Shown piece by piece: positions 30,276 to 39,861 of a stretch of DNA of 64,000 nt. Both the position numbers and the translations under genes were made by a program. The DNA comes from Chloroflexota bacterium. Its GTDB lineage: Bacteria; Chloroflexota; UBA11872. Location of the stretch: NCBI GenBank assembly GCA_022821645.1, contig JAJEDE010000003.1, positions 52,952 to 116,951 on the forward strand. Reading direction: 5' to 3'. The notes beneath the pieces were generated by a model. That model was not told where the DNA came from. It did no database searches and saw nothing but the letters and a program-made list of their open reading frames with translations. The first letter of the stretch is position 1; each line of letters starts with the position of its first letter.

Positions 30276-31402
30276 GCGCCAAGCTGCTGATGCTCAGCGG
30301 TGATCGGGATCTCACGACAGGCCGACGTGGGCCTTTCCACACAACCCTCGAAGGCCTTGCGGCCGAATTCGATCGTATCGACGTGCTTTCGCCGCGAGCC
30401 GACGGTGCACAGACGGTGGAGCCGCATCCGGGCGTACGCGTCGAACCCGCGCCCACCTCACGCGTGCGCCAGTCGGCCTGGATGCGACGCCGGGGCGCCG
30501 AATTGCTGCAACACCACAAGCATGGTCTGATCGTCAGCCACGACTACGGCATCTTCGCCAACGGCCGGGCAGCCGCGCGGCTGTCGGGCCGCTTTGGGAC
30601 GCCTCATGTCAGCGAGATCCACCATGTACCGGGTCACCCGAAGAGGGCCCAGTGGTGGGAACCGCTGGCGCAAATGGTCTATCGCATCTATGTGACGCGC
30701 GTTGCACGCAGCGCAGCCGCCATTCGCGTGGTCAATCGTCGGGAAGTTCCCGACTTGCTGGCGGGCTGGGGGGTACCGGCGAATCGGGTCCTGGTGCTGC
30801 CGTCGGCCTACATCGATCGTGATGTCTTCACACCCCGCGACGCGGCAAAGGAATACGCCCTCGGATTTGTTGGACGACTGGTTGCGAACAAGAACCTGGA
30901 CTACGTCATTCAGGTCTTCGCCCGAGTTGCAGCCGGTGACTCACAAGCGCGGTTTGCGGTCGCCGGCCAGGGGCCGGAGATGCCTGCGCTTCGTCGTGGG
31001 CTCGCGCGCTCCGGCATCCTGGATCGCGTCAGGTTCGTTGCGTGGCTCGACAGTCCCGCCGAACTGGCCGATCTCTACCGACGAATGCGCGCGGTTGTTG
31101 CCCCTTCACTCAGCGAAGGCGGCCCACGGGTGTGCCTGGAGGCCATGGCCTGCGGCACGCCGGTCTTTGCCACGCCGGTCGGCGTGATGCCGGAGACTAT
31201 TGAGCACGGCGTGAACGGCTGGCTGCTGCCCTGGAGCGCCGAGGCCGGCGGGGTGATGGTCGAGCGTGTGCTTCGTGACTCCGACAAGCTGCGCGAGGCG
31301 GGCCGCGCCGCTCGGGCGGCCACCGCTCAATTTGAGAAGTCCGCGGTGCTCGGCGCCTACGCTGCTTCGTATCGCCGGCTGGCCGAGAGCGGGACGACGT
31401 GA
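30272..31402 (+). CDS. GT4-family glycosyltransferase
   Basis: 376 residues starting at GTG 30272, which overlaps the previous stop by 4 nt. The N terminus (AKLLMLSGDRDLTTGRRG) is atypical, lacking the usual glycine-rich GG loop. The C-terminal domain is standard: ALGFVGRLVANKNLDYVI and SLSEGGPRVCLEAMACGTPV with E-x7-E. Central gene of a triplet of GT4 genes. The acceptor domain differs from both neighbours, so it probably adds a different residue; no donor can be assigned. Confidence 0.86.
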   Translation: MSAKLLMLSGDRDLTTGRRGPFHTTLEGLAAEFDRIDVLSPRADGAQTVEPHPGVRVEPAPTSRVRQSAWMRRRGAELLQHHKHGLIVSHDYGIFANGRAAARLSGRFGTPHVSEIHHVPGHPKRAQWWEPLAQMVYRIYVTRVARSAAAIRVVNRREVPDLLAGWGVPANRVLVLPSAYIDRDVFTPRDAAKEYALGFVGRLVANKNLDYVIQVFARVAAGDSQARFAVAGQGPEMPALRRGLARSGILDRVRFVAWLDSPAELADLYRRMRAVVAPSLSEGGPRVCLEAMACGTPVFATPVGVMPETIEHGVNGWLLPWSAEAGGVMVERVLRDSDKLREAGRAARAATAQFEKSAVLGAYAASYRRLAESGTT

Positions 31403-32538
31403 GCCAGCCACCGGACGGCGACCTTCGGCTGCTGTTCGTAACCCAGGAACTCGACCGATCGAGCACCAACCTGGCAGTTGCCCACACCTGGGCGGCGGAA
31501 CTGGGTCAGAGAATCGAGGCCGTTCACGTCGTAGCCGCGCGCGTGGGTGACGTTGACCTCCCGTCCAACGTCTTCGTCCACGGTCTTGGCCGCGAGCGTG
31601 GACGGTCACGCCGGTCGACGGCGATGGCGTTCGCCTGGGTTTGCGCGAAGCTCATCGTTCGGCGTCGAGTGAATGTAGCGCTGGCTCACATGGTGCCTGC
31701 CTACGCCGTGGCCATGTCGCCGATCACTCGCATTACCCGTACGCCGCTGGTGCTCTGGTACACGAGCCACGGATCGACACCGATGTTGAAACGGGCAAAC
31801 CGGCTGATGAACGCCGCGGTAACCGCTTCGCCCGACAGCTATCCGATACGGAGCGATCGAGCATTCGTCATCGGGCACGGGATTGATACCAAGCGGTTTC
31901 GGCCACCGGCCGCGCGCAGGCAGGGGACCGGCCCGGTCATCGGGATGGCCGGACGCCTGACGCCGCTCAAGGGCTTTGAGCCGGGAATCCGGGCTCTCGC
32001 GGAGTTGCGACGCGCCAAATGCCCCGAAGCCACGCTGCGAATCGCCGGCGAGCCCTTTTATTCGTCAGATCGCTCATATGTCGACGAGTTGCGGGATCTC
32101 GCCGATAGGCTAGGTGTGCGTAACGCGGTGGAGTTTGTGGGCGCTGTACGCGGTGACGAGATGGCGGGGTTTTACGGATCGCTTGATGTGTTTGTGAATT
32201 GGCGCGCGCAACCGGCACTGGACAAGACGGGCCTGGAGGCTCTGGCCTGTGCCACGCCGCTGGTGACCAACAACAGCGCCTATGGCAGCGTGCTGGGCGA
32301 ACTAGCCGCTGAATTCGTGGTCGGCGATTCGAGTTCGGAGCTTGCTGCAGGTCTGACTCGTCTGCTCGGTCAGCAGGCTGAACAACGGCGGGAATCCGTC
32401 GAGCATTGGCGTTCGACCGTAGTGCACGAACACGGCGCGGCCGGTTGGGCCGATCGCCTGGTGCGCGTTTGCAACGCGCTGCGCGCGGGCGAGCGCCCGC
32501 CATTCCCGTCAGTGGCGGAAGCGGAAGACGCGCAATGA
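31399..32538 (+). CDS. GT4-like glycosyltransferase with altered donor motif
   Basis: 379 residues from a GTG overlapping the previous stop. It follows the GT-B layout: LLFVTQELDRSSTNLAV at the N terminus and VIGMAGRLTPLKGFEPGI at the second domain. The donor loop reads RAQPALDKTGLEALACATPL: the second Glu of E-x7-E is present (LEAL) but the first is not evident, so catalysis or donor contact may differ. The last four bases overlap the acyltransferase start (ATGA). Could be a divergent active enzyme or an accessory subunit. Confidence 0.8.
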   Translation: MSQPPDGDLRLLFVTQELDRSSTNLAVAHTWAAELGQRIEAVHVVAARVGDVDLPSNVFVHGLGRERGRSRRSTAMAFAWVCAKLIVRRRVNVALAHMVPAYAVAMSPITRITRTPLVLWYTSHGSTPMLKRANRLMNAAVTASPDSYPIRSDRAFVIGHGIDTKRFRPPAARRQGTGPVIGMAGRLTPLKGFEPGIRALAELRRAKCPEATLRIAGEPFYSSDRSYVDELRDLADRLGVRNAVEFVGAVRGDEMAGFYGSLDVFVNWRAQPALDKTGLEALACATPLVTNNSAYGSVLGELAAEFVVGDSSSELAAGLTRLLGQQAEQRRESVEHWRSTVVHEHGAAGWADRLVRVCNALRAGERPPFPSVAEAEDAQ

Positions 32539-33140
32539 ATCTGGACCCGTCGCGACAACTTGCCCGTGTTGTCGGTCAATTGCCGGATCTGCAGATCATT
32601 CCGCCGTACCAGCGCCTGCTCTGGACGCTTCGAGCGATGCTGCTGCGGCGGGCGTCCGGTGTGACCTGCGGCCAGCGAGTCCGAGTGGACAGTCGCTTCT
32701 ACTACCCGGCCGGCCTGCGCCTGAACCTGGGCGACGGCACGCACATAAAGCGTGACGTGCGTGCCGGGTGGGAGCCGGGGCGTGTCCCCAACGCCGAACT
32801 CTCGATCGGGCCTGGAACGGAGGTCCTGTCGGAAACGCGCCTCGATTGCACCGGCGGCATTCAGGTTGGCGAGCGATCGCACATCGGACGTCGGTCGACC
32901 ATCTATACCCACCGTCATGTGCTGGACCGTCGGGACACGCCAGCGTTGGATGCGCCCATTGAGACGGCGCCGGTGATCATTGGCAACGACGTCATGCTCT
33001 ATAGCGAGGTCGTGGTGCTGCCTGGCGTGACCATCGGCGATGGAGCGGTCGTGGCCGTGCGTTCGGTCGTGTCAGACGACGTGCCGCCGTACGCGATCGT
33101 GGCCGGAATGCCCGCGCGCGTCATCCGTGAGCGGGCTTGA
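32535..33140 (+). CDS. Left-handed beta-helix (hexapeptide) acyltransferase
   Basis: 201 residues from ATG 32535, overlapping the preceding stop. Hexapeptide-type repeats ([LIV]-G-x4) run from about residue 65 to 180 (IGPGTEVLSE, IQVGERSHIGRR, VIIGNDVMLYS, VTIGDGAVVAV), with a TIYTHRH histidine likely catalytic, and the typical end YAIVAGMPARVIRE. Such enzymes O- or N-acetylate sugars using acetyl-CoA. A 30-residue helical leader precedes the helix. The track start at 32406 overlaps the upstream gene and is rejected. Confidence 0.88.
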   Translation: MNLDPSRQLARVVGQLPDLQIIPPYQRLLWTLRAMLLRRASGVTCGQRVRVDSRFYYPAGLRLNLGDGTHIKRDVRAGWEPGRVPNAELSIGPGTEVLSETRLDCTGGIQVGERSHIGRRSTIYTHRHVLDRRDTPALDAPIETAPVIIGNDVMLYSEVVVLPGVTIGDGAVVAVRSVVSDDVPPYAIVAGMPARVIRERA

Positions 33141-33147
33141 GGCCGTA

Positions 33148-34953
33148 ATGGTTGACGCCATTCAGTCCTCGACCCTGACCCCGCGTGCCGCATGGGTGCT
33201 GGCTACGGCGTCATCCGCCTTTGAACGCCTGCGGGACAACAACGGCTACACGCGCTGTCCGGAGCACAACGTCGACCACACGGGCAAGACGGCTCGAAGC
33301 ATCGTGATCAACTGTGCGCTGCACGCGCACACGAATCAGGATCGCTATCTGACACGGGCCGTGGCAACGGCCCGGCGCGTGGCGGCGCGCCTCGCGCCCG
33401 ACCCGGACGCCGGAGGAGCCTGGGTGTTCTTCCCGGGCCTCCACGATCCTCGCAACAACTCGACCAACATCATCGACGCCGGTGAGTGCGTGGATGCGCT
33501 CTCGACACTGTTGCTACACGCGGATGAGGAGATGTCGGCGTCTGATCGCGATTCCGTCGAGCAGGCGATCCGGCTGAGCTGCGATACCTATCTGCTCAAG
33601 AATGTCATTGATAAGCCGGTGCTTAACCAGCGGCTCTGGGGAGCCATGGGACTGGCTGCGGCGGTGGCCGCGCTGGACGAACCTGTCTGGATGCGGGCCG
33701 TGCAGGACTCGGTTGCCGGAGCGCTTGAGGAAATGCGCGCCGACGGCTCCTTCGCCTATGTGCGCGACGCGGCACTTCTTGGCGAAGGCGAAGGCATCGC
33801 AGATCTAACGGTTTACTACCACAGCCGCTGCGTGGCGTTCGCTCGCTACGCCTTGCGGCAGATAGGCGCGGAGGCTGCCTTTGAGCATCGTTTGCGCGAC
33901 GGCGCCGACTTCCTGGCCTTTGTGCTTCGCCCCGATGGCGTGTTGTCGTTGGGACTCGAAGGCAAGCGGTGGTTCTGGGACGCCGACGCTGAGGTTGGGT
34001 CGGCGCCGTACGGCGCCTACGCGCTGGCCGCCGACGGGCGCAAATCGCTGCTGTCCCTGGCCGGGCGAGTTGCGGCCCAGAGCGCGGCGTCGCTTGGTAA
34101 GGACGGGATGATTGACGCGACCACGGGCGCCCCGGCCTTCGTCTGCCGATACATGCACACGGCCGACCTCGCCTGGCTGGCGCGGGCTCACGCCGCAGCC
34201 GATCTCGACGACCTACCCAGCAGCCCTCCGGCGGCCGGGCGCTCGGCTCCGACGATAAGACACGACGCCGGCGTGGCCAGGCTCGAAACTCCTCGCTCGT
34301 GCGCGCTGCTTCGTACGCGCAAGCGTCCGTCCGACCGGTTGGTCGGCGGCCGCATCGGCGGTGGCGGCCTGGTGTACGTAGGGAACGCCCGCGCCGGCTG
34401 GCGCAACCAGCTGCGTTTTCGCTCAGAGCCGGACGTTCCGGAGGCAACCTGGGAAGTTCTACCGGAGCCTCGGCTTCGGATGCTGCCGGACATCCGGCGC
34501 GTCCTGGCTCGTCGCGAATCGCGCTTTCTCCTGCACATTGCACGCTCACACGCGTACGCCGGGCGCCGGCGGTACGCGCTCAAGTTCCTGTGGCGTCAAT
34601 TCGGTCCGCCGGCCTGGCGTGCAAGCCGCCGAAGGCTGTCGAGCCACGCACTTGAGGGCGATGTAGAAGCCAGGGACGACGAATTGACGGTCGCATCCGG
34701 TGTGGCGTTTGCCGACGGTCGTGCTCACGCCGGGGTGCGAACAAGGCGAACCTATAGGGTTGAGGCGGTCGACATTGCGGTCAGCGACCAGCTCGAGACC
34801 TGCGAACGCGTGCCTGATGTTCGGTACTGGCTGCCGGCTGCGGCGCGGGAGCTTCAGGTGGACTCGGATGCACCCTGGCGCCGGGTGAGGGACTTCATCG
34901 CGATCGGTCCGCTTCCGGCGGACGCGACGGTGTGCGTCGAGTATCGGATCTAG
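33148..34953 (+). CDS. Heparinase II/III-like or alpha/alpha-toroid protein
   Basis: About 601 residues from ATG 33148 (a GTG 21 nt upstream is an alternative). The first ~390 residues are helical pairs with aromatic/Asn motifs (RDNNGYTRCPEHN, NNSTNIIDAGEC, KPVLNQRLWG), consistent with an alpha/alpha-toroid as in heparinase II/III or six-hairpin glycosidases. The last ~200 residues are beta-rich (VARLETPRS, YVGNARAGWRNQL), like the heparinase C-terminal beta-sandwich. No signal peptide is evident. It might trim or bind the glycan, or be an uncharacterised partner of synthesis; the activity is inferred from fold resemblance only. Confidence 0.5.
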   Translation: MVDAIQSSTLTPRAAWVLATASSAFERLRDNNGYTRCPEHNVDHTGKTARSIVINCALHAHTNQDRYLTRAVATARRVAARLAPDPDAGGAWVFFPGLHDPRNNSTNIIDAGECVDALSTLLLHADEEMSASDRDSVEQAIRLSCDTYLLKNVIDKPVLNQRLWGAMGLAAAVAALDEPVWMRAVQDSVAGALEEMRADGSFAYVRDAALLGEGEGIADLTVYYHSRCVAFARYALRQIGAEAAFEHRLRDGADFLAFVLRPDGVLSLGLEGKRWFWDADAEVGSAPYGAYALAADGRKSLLSLAGRVAAQSAASLGKDGMIDATTGAPAFVCRYMHTADLAWLARAHAAADLDDLPSSPPAAGRSAPTIRHDAGVARLETPRSCALLRTRKRPSDRLVGGRIGGGGLVYVGNARAGWRNQLRFRSEPDVPEATWEVLPEPRLRMLPDIRRVLARRESRFLLHIARSHAYAGRRRYALKFLWRQFGPPAWRASRRRLSSHALEGDVEARDDELTVASGVAFADGRAHAGVRTRRTYRVEAVDIAVSDQLETCERVPDVRYWLPAAARELQVDSDAPWRRVRDFIAIGPLPADATVCVEYRI

Positions 34954-34955
34954 GC

Positions 34956-36164
34956 ATGGACGCGTCGCCGCGCATCGTGATGGTTGCGAACGCCCGGATT
35001 CCCAGCGAACGCGCCCATCCGCTGCAGATCATGCACATGGCCGCCGGCTTTGCGTCGGGCGGGGCCACCGTATTGCTCGCCTACGCCCGCCGTGCGAACA
35101 CGGCGGCCATGCGCGCCGTGAGCGACCCGTTCCAGTTTGCTGGCGTACCCAAGACATTCGCCTTGGTCGGACTGCCGACGGTCGACGCCATCAAGCGCGT
35201 GACGATCGACTGGCCGATCCTCAATCTTGGCCCCATCAGGCTTGCCGCGCACCTGCTGCAGCTCTGGTCGTTCGCCGTCGCCGCGCTCACCGTCGTGCGT
35301 CGGTGGAAACCGCACGTGGTCTACAGCCGCGATCTGTTGCCGTTGACGGTCCTGCGGCTGCTCTTGGGACAGCCCGCCCGCTTTTGCTTTGAGGTGCATA
35401 CCGTGCCTCGCTCGCGAGTGTCGGCAGCCCTGCACCTGTGGGCCGCACGTCGCATGGATGCGGTGATTGCCATCACCGAAGGCCTGCGGCGGTGGTATCT
35501 CGAGGCTGGATTCGAACCGAATCGGCTGTACGTTGCGCCGGATGCCGTGGACATCGCGGCGTTTGCAGATCGCGACCGTGGCGCCGCCCGGGCAGCAGTC
35601 GGGATCCCCGACGAAGCCCCGGTCGTCTGCTATCTCGGCCACCTGTACCCGTGGAAGGGCGTGGACACGCTGGTCGAGGCGGCGCGCTGCGCTGCAACAG
35701 ACGTCCAGTGGATCATCGTGGGAGGCATTCCGCCGGACCTGGACCGCATCAGGGCCGCTGCATCGGATCTGCCGAATGTTCACGTCACCGGCCACCTGCC
35801 GCCCGACGATGCGCGGAAATACCTGCTCGCCGCGGACGTGGCGGTGATTCCGTTCAGCGCACGTCAGGTCATCTCCCGCGAACACACGTCACCTCTGAAG
35901 CTGTTCGAATACATGGCCGCCGAGCGTCCGATAGTGGCCAGTGACTTACCCTCACTGCGCGAGGTCTTGCACGATGAACGCAACGCCCTGCTCGCGGCGC
36001 CCGACGAGCCGAGCGCGCTGGCAAGCGCCGTCAATCGTCTGCTGACCGACAAGGCGCTGGCTGCCCGCCTGGCCGGTGCTGCTCGTTTGGAGGTGGAGAG
36101 CCGTACATGGACGCAGCGCGCCGCGGCTATCCGCGAGTTTCTGGAATCTGCGCCGGCTTCTTGA
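34956..36164 (+). CDS. GT4-family glycosyltransferase
   Basis: 402 residues from ATG 34956, 2 nt after the preceding stop. RIVMVANARIPSERAHPLQI is the first Rossmann strand and loop, and VCYLGHLYPWKGVDTLV starts the donor domain. SREHTSPLKLFEYMAAERP is the donor-binding loop seen in surface-polysaccharide GT4 enzymes. It ends in a TTGA overlap with the YfhO-like gene. Family assignment is firm, while sugar specificity is open. Confidence 0.86.
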   Translation: MDASPRIVMVANARIPSERAHPLQIMHMAAGFASGGATVLLAYARRANTAAMRAVSDPFQFAGVPKTFALVGLPTVDAIKRVTIDWPILNLGPIRLAAHLLQLWSFAVAALTVVRRWKPHVVYSRDLLPLTVLRLLLGQPARFCFEVHTVPRSRVSAALHLWAARRMDAVIAITEGLRRWYLEAGFEPNRLYVAPDAVDIAAFADRDRGAARAAVGIPDEAPVVCYLGHLYPWKGVDTLVEAARCAATDVQWIIVGGIPPDLDRIRAAASDLPNVHVTGHLPPDDARKYLLAADVAVIPFSARQVISREHTSPLKLFEYMAAERPIVASDLPSLREVLHDERNALLAAPDEPSALASAVNRLLTDKALAARLAGAARLEVESRTWTQRAAAIREFLESAPAS

Positions 36165-38734
36165 CCCAGCTGGGACGAAATCTGGCCCGGCTTGTCGGTG
36201 GGCTTGAACGTGCCACGATCGCGCAGCGTCGCGCGCTTGTAGCAACCGGCCTCTTGGCGCCGCTGCTGGTGCTATATCGCGACCTGCTGTTTGCCGGGGC
36301 GCCCTGGCTGGACCTTGACTTGTTGCTGAGTTACCAGCCCCGGTATGCCCTGCTTGCCGAGGGCGTCCGCGAAGGACGAATCCCGCTGTGGGCCGACGGC
36401 ATGTTGGCGGGGTTCCCGGTCGCTTTTTCCGAATTCGGCTGGTTCTACCCGCTGACCTGGCTGCTGCTCTGGTTCTTTGAACCGCTGCGCGCCTACGTCA
36501 TTGAGCTGGCGCTGGGCCTGGCCCTTGCGGCCGCGTCGGCCTATTGGCTGGGCCGGGTGTGGGGGTTGACTCGGCTCGGCGCCTTTGTGGCCGCGTTTCT
36601 CTTTACCTACGGCGGCTTCGTATTCGCAACCTCCCGATTCCTCAACTACGCCGACATTTTCTTCGCCCTCCCGGCCGGCGTCGGCGCCATTGAGTTGATC
36701 TCGCGAGGCCAGCGCCGCTACACGGGGCTGCTGGCGCTTAGCGCTGCCATTACCGTGCTGGCCGGCCATCCCCAGATTGCGTTGCTGTGGGGCTTCGTCT
36801 GGCTGCTCTTCGCCGCCACTCGCTTCTGGTGGAACTGGGGCGACGAAGGGTTTGCGCGGGCGGCGAAGGACGCGGGATGGATTGGTATCGCCGCCGTCGT
36901 GGGCCTGGCTGTCGGCGCCGTCAGGCTCCTACCGACGCTTACAACCACGGACCTCTCCGCTCGCGCAGGCGGGCTTGACTTTGCCACCGCGTCGCAAGGG
37001 TCGATTCCGCCGTGGAGCCTCATTGTGGGCTACGTGTATCCGACATTTGAGATTCCCCGAGTGCTGAATGAGACCCTTAACGCCGAAGAGCTTCTCTACC
37101 TCGGGCTTGCCGGGCCTGCCCTGGCGCTAATTGCGGTGGTGACCGGTTGGCGTCGGCGGCTCATCTGGTTCCTGAGCGGTCTCGTCTTGCTGACCTGGAT
37201 CCTGTCCATGGGCTCGTACAGCCTCGGCTTTCCCCTACTCCATAAGCTGCCGCTCTTTGAGTTCTTCCGCCAGCCAGCACGTTTCGGAATCGTGGCGTCG
37301 TTCGGTCTGGCATTCCTGGCGGCGATCGGGATCGAGCGGATAGGCGCTGACGATCTCCGCTCGAGCCTGCTGGTGCGCTGGATCGGCCGCGCCTGGGTGT
37401 GGCTGGCCGGGCTGATTGGCGCGGGCACGGTCGCGGCCACGATCGTGCTCTCCGGGTTTGCGTTCCTGATTGTTCCCTACGCCTACGACTACATCGATCG
37501 GGCCATCGTCGGCTCGGAAGGAAGATTCCTGACCGCCGAACGCTATTACCGCACGTTCGATCAGATGTACGAACGAATGACGGCCGCGTTCAGCCTTGAG
37601 TACTGGGCGCCTCGCTGGACGCTCCTGGCGGCGCTGCTTACGGCCCTGGTGCTTTGGCGCTATCTGCGTGGCCGGATTGCACCGACCAACACCCAGGCTG
37701 CGCTTGGCGTGGTGCTGGCGTTTGACGTGTTGCTGGCGCCGTTCCACGGAATCCCAACCGTGCCCAGCGACTGGTATGCCCGAGATCCGCAGGCCGCCGA
37801 CGTGGTGCCGGCGGAATCCGACGGCGATTGGCGGGTGTTCTCGTACCGCAGCCAGGCACAGAAATTCGAGCTGTCCACCGCCGCGGGAACGGAGTTGGAT
37901 CGAACGCGCCGCGACCTGCTGGAGTACGTCTTTCTGAATGAAACGCTCGCGCCCAACCTCCCCATGACGGGTGGGCGCGCGTCAATCGACGGCTACGAGA
38001 ACCTGATGCCGCGGGCCACCGCCGAATACCTCGCCTTTGTCGGCAGCGAGCGCTCCACGGTTGCTGGATTCGCATCGGACGCGGCCCTGGATGCTGATGC
38101 GCGTACCGAGATGCTGCGACAACGCGCACCGGCCCTGGCTGCCGCCAACGTGCGCTTCGTGACCTCTGGCGTGCCGGTTGACGTACCAGCCCTGCGCCAG
38201 GTCCGGGTGGAAGACCTTGCACTGCCGCCGTGGGCGTCGGTTAACCAGAATCTGTACGTGTACGAAGTTGCGGACTGGGCTCCCCGCGCCTGGATCGCGC
38301 ATGACTGGCGGATCATCGAGCCGGGAGCGTCCACGTCGTCCACGTTGGATGCTCTCGCCGATCGCCCGGACCTGCCGATTGTCGATCGTGATCCCGGGAT
38401 TCGGCCGTCGAGCGCCGGCGGCGTTGACGTAGTGCATCCGCCGGAGCGCAGTGCAGGTGCGGTAACCGTGCGGGTGGAACTGAGCCAGCCTGGGTTGCTG
38501 GTGTTCAACGAGGCGATGTTTCCAGGATGGAAGGCGAGCGTGGACGGGCGCCCGACGGAGATGGTCACGGTGAATGCGCTGATGCGCGGGGTGCCCATCG
38601 CTAGCGCCGGACCCCACACGGTCGCTATGACGTACGAGCCGCCGGGCTTTGCTGCCGGTCTCCTGGTCTCCTTCGTGGCACTGGGAGCGATGGTCTTGCT
38701 GGCCGCCGCGGGCTTCTGGGCCGACCGCCGGTGA
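36161..38734 (+). CDS. YfhO-family polytopic membrane protein
   Basis: An 857-residue protein when started at the TTG (36161) that overlaps the preceding stop; the ATG at 36107 would cause a 58-nt overlap. Multiple hydrophobic spans occupy about residues 20-500, with LLSYQPRYALLAEGVREGRIPLW early on, the typical YfhO opening. A large extracytoplasmic segment follows, ending GLLVFNEAMFPGWKASVDG and a last membrane span. YfhO-like proteins are GT-C-type membrane proteins implicated in glycosylation of lipoteichoic-acid-like polymers. Its place here suggests decoration of the exported glycan. Confidence 0.82.
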   Translation: MTQLGRNLARLVGGLERATIAQRRALVATGLLAPLLVLYRDLLFAGAPWLDLDLLLSYQPRYALLAEGVREGRIPLWADGMLAGFPVAFSEFGWFYPLTWLLLWFFEPLRAYVIELALGLALAAASAYWLGRVWGLTRLGAFVAAFLFTYGGFVFATSRFLNYADIFFALPAGVGAIELISRGQRRYTGLLALSAAITVLAGHPQIALLWGFVWLLFAATRFWWNWGDEGFARAAKDAGWIGIAAVVGLAVGAVRLLPTLTTTDLSARAGGLDFATASQGSIPPWSLIVGYVYPTFEIPRVLNETLNAEELLYLGLAGPALALIAVVTGWRRRLIWFLSGLVLLTWILSMGSYSLGFPLLHKLPLFEFFRQPARFGIVASFGLAFLAAIGIERIGADDLRSSLLVRWIGRAWVWLAGLIGAGTVAATIVLSGFAFLIVPYAYDYIDRAIVGSEGRFLTAERYYRTFDQMYERMTAAFSLEYWAPRWTLLAALLTALVLWRYLRGRIAPTNTQAALGVVLAFDVLLAPFHGIPTVPSDWYARDPQAADVVPAESDGDWRVFSYRSQAQKFELSTAAGTELDRTRRDLLEYVFLNETLAPNLPMTGGRASIDGYENLMPRATAEYLAFVGSERSTVAGFASDAALDADARTEMLRQRAPALAAANVRFVTSGVPVDVPALRQVRVEDLALPPWASVNQNLYVYEVADWAPRAWIAHDWRIIEPGASTSSTLDALADRPDLPIVDRDPGIRPSSAGGVDVVHPPERSAGAVTVRVELSQPGLLVFNEAMFPGWKASVDGRPTEMVTVNALMRGVPIASAGPHTVAMTYEPPGFAAGLLVSFVALGAMVLLAAAGFWADRR

Positions 38735-39861
38735 AGTTGGCGCTGGTCAGCGATGCACTCGATCCAACCAATGGATGGGGACGTTACGCGGGCGAGCTGG
38801 CACGGGAGTTGATCGCCGCGGGAGTCGACCTGCGTCTCGTCAGTCCCCGCAGCCTGGCGACGATGGCCGACTTACGCGATTACCCGGACCACGTAGCCAT
38901 CCCCTCGTTTCAACACGGGCGGCGCCATCCGCTTCGGGTCCTCCAGCGCACGTTCCCGCCGCTACGAAGGGCCCTGCGGGGCGCGGACGTGATTCACTGC
39001 CTGGTGGAGCCGTACGCGCCAGCGGTGACGCTGGCGGCAGGTCAACGGCCGTACCTCGTGTCGCTCGTTGGAACGTATTCCATTCCCTCGGGTCGTCCGA
39101 GGATGGAGCGCTGGCCGCTGCGTTGGGCGCTGCGGCGGGCGCGTGGCCTGCCCGCCATCAGCGGCTACACCCGGCGACGGGTCGAAAGCGACGTCGGCGT
39201 GACGCAAACGAGCGTCGTACCGCTGGCGGTGCGGACCGAGGACTTTCAGCGCGCGCATCCACCGCCTCGAGAATCAGGGCTGATCGTCTCCGTCGGTGAA
39301 TGCAAACCTCGCAAAGGACTTGACCTGGCGCTTGAGGCATTTGCGCAACTGAAGTCCGAGGGCGTGGCCGACCGATACGTCATGGTTGGTCCGGTCAATC
39401 CGTCCTCGCCATACGTCGTTGGGCTGCGCGGCAGGATCCGCGAGCTTGGGCTCGATAGCGCCGTCACGCTGACCGGCGTGGTCAGTGAAGACGAACTCGT
39501 GGACTGGTACTACCGCGCACGTGTCGTGACGATGCCGTACCGGCTGGCAGGATCAGATTTCGACGGCTTCGGCCTGGTGCTGCTGGAAGCGAACGCCTGC
39601 GGGACGCCCGTCGTCAGCGCCCGCGATTCCGGGGCCGAGGAGCCGGTTGTGCATGGCGAGAACGGTCTCCTGGTTCAGCCGGACAACGTTCCAGCCTTGA
39701 CCGATGCGCTTCGCACGGTGCTTACCGATGCGACCTACTGGCAGGTGCTGGCCGAGGGAGCGCGACGCCGGGCGGTCGCCATGTCGTGGCGCAGGTCCGC
39801 GCAACGGCTGCTGGATGTCTACGCCGACGTGCTGGGGAGTCGCCTGGAGGCGCGAGCGTGA
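38731..39861 (+). CDS. GT4-family glycosyltransferase
   Basis: 376 residues from a GTG overlapping the YfhO stop by 4 nt. MKLALVSDALDPTNGWGRYAGEL is a typical GT-B opening; SVGECKPRKGLDLAL begins the donor domain, and GSDFDGFGLVLLEANACG supplies a D-x7-E variant of the acidic pair. It ends by GTGA overlap with the flippase gene. Likely one of the glycan chain assembly enzymes. Confidence 0.86.
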   Translation: MKLALVSDALDPTNGWGRYAGELARELIAAGVDLRLVSPRSLATMADLRDYPDHVAIPSFQHGRRHPLRVLQRTFPPLRRALRGADVIHCLVEPYAPAVTLAAGQRPYLVSLVGTYSIPSGRPRMERWPLRWALRRARGLPAISGYTRRRVESDVGVTQTSVVPLAVRTEDFQRAHPPPRESGLIVSVGECKPRKGLDLALEAFAQLKSEGVADRYVMVGPVNPSSPYVVGLRGRIRELGLDSAVTLTGVVSEDELVDWYYRARVVTMPYRLAGSDFDGFGLVLLEANACGTPVVSARDSGAEEPVVHGENGLLVQPDNVPALTDALRTVLTDATYWQVLAEGARRRAVAMSWRRSAQRLLDVYADVLGSRLEARA

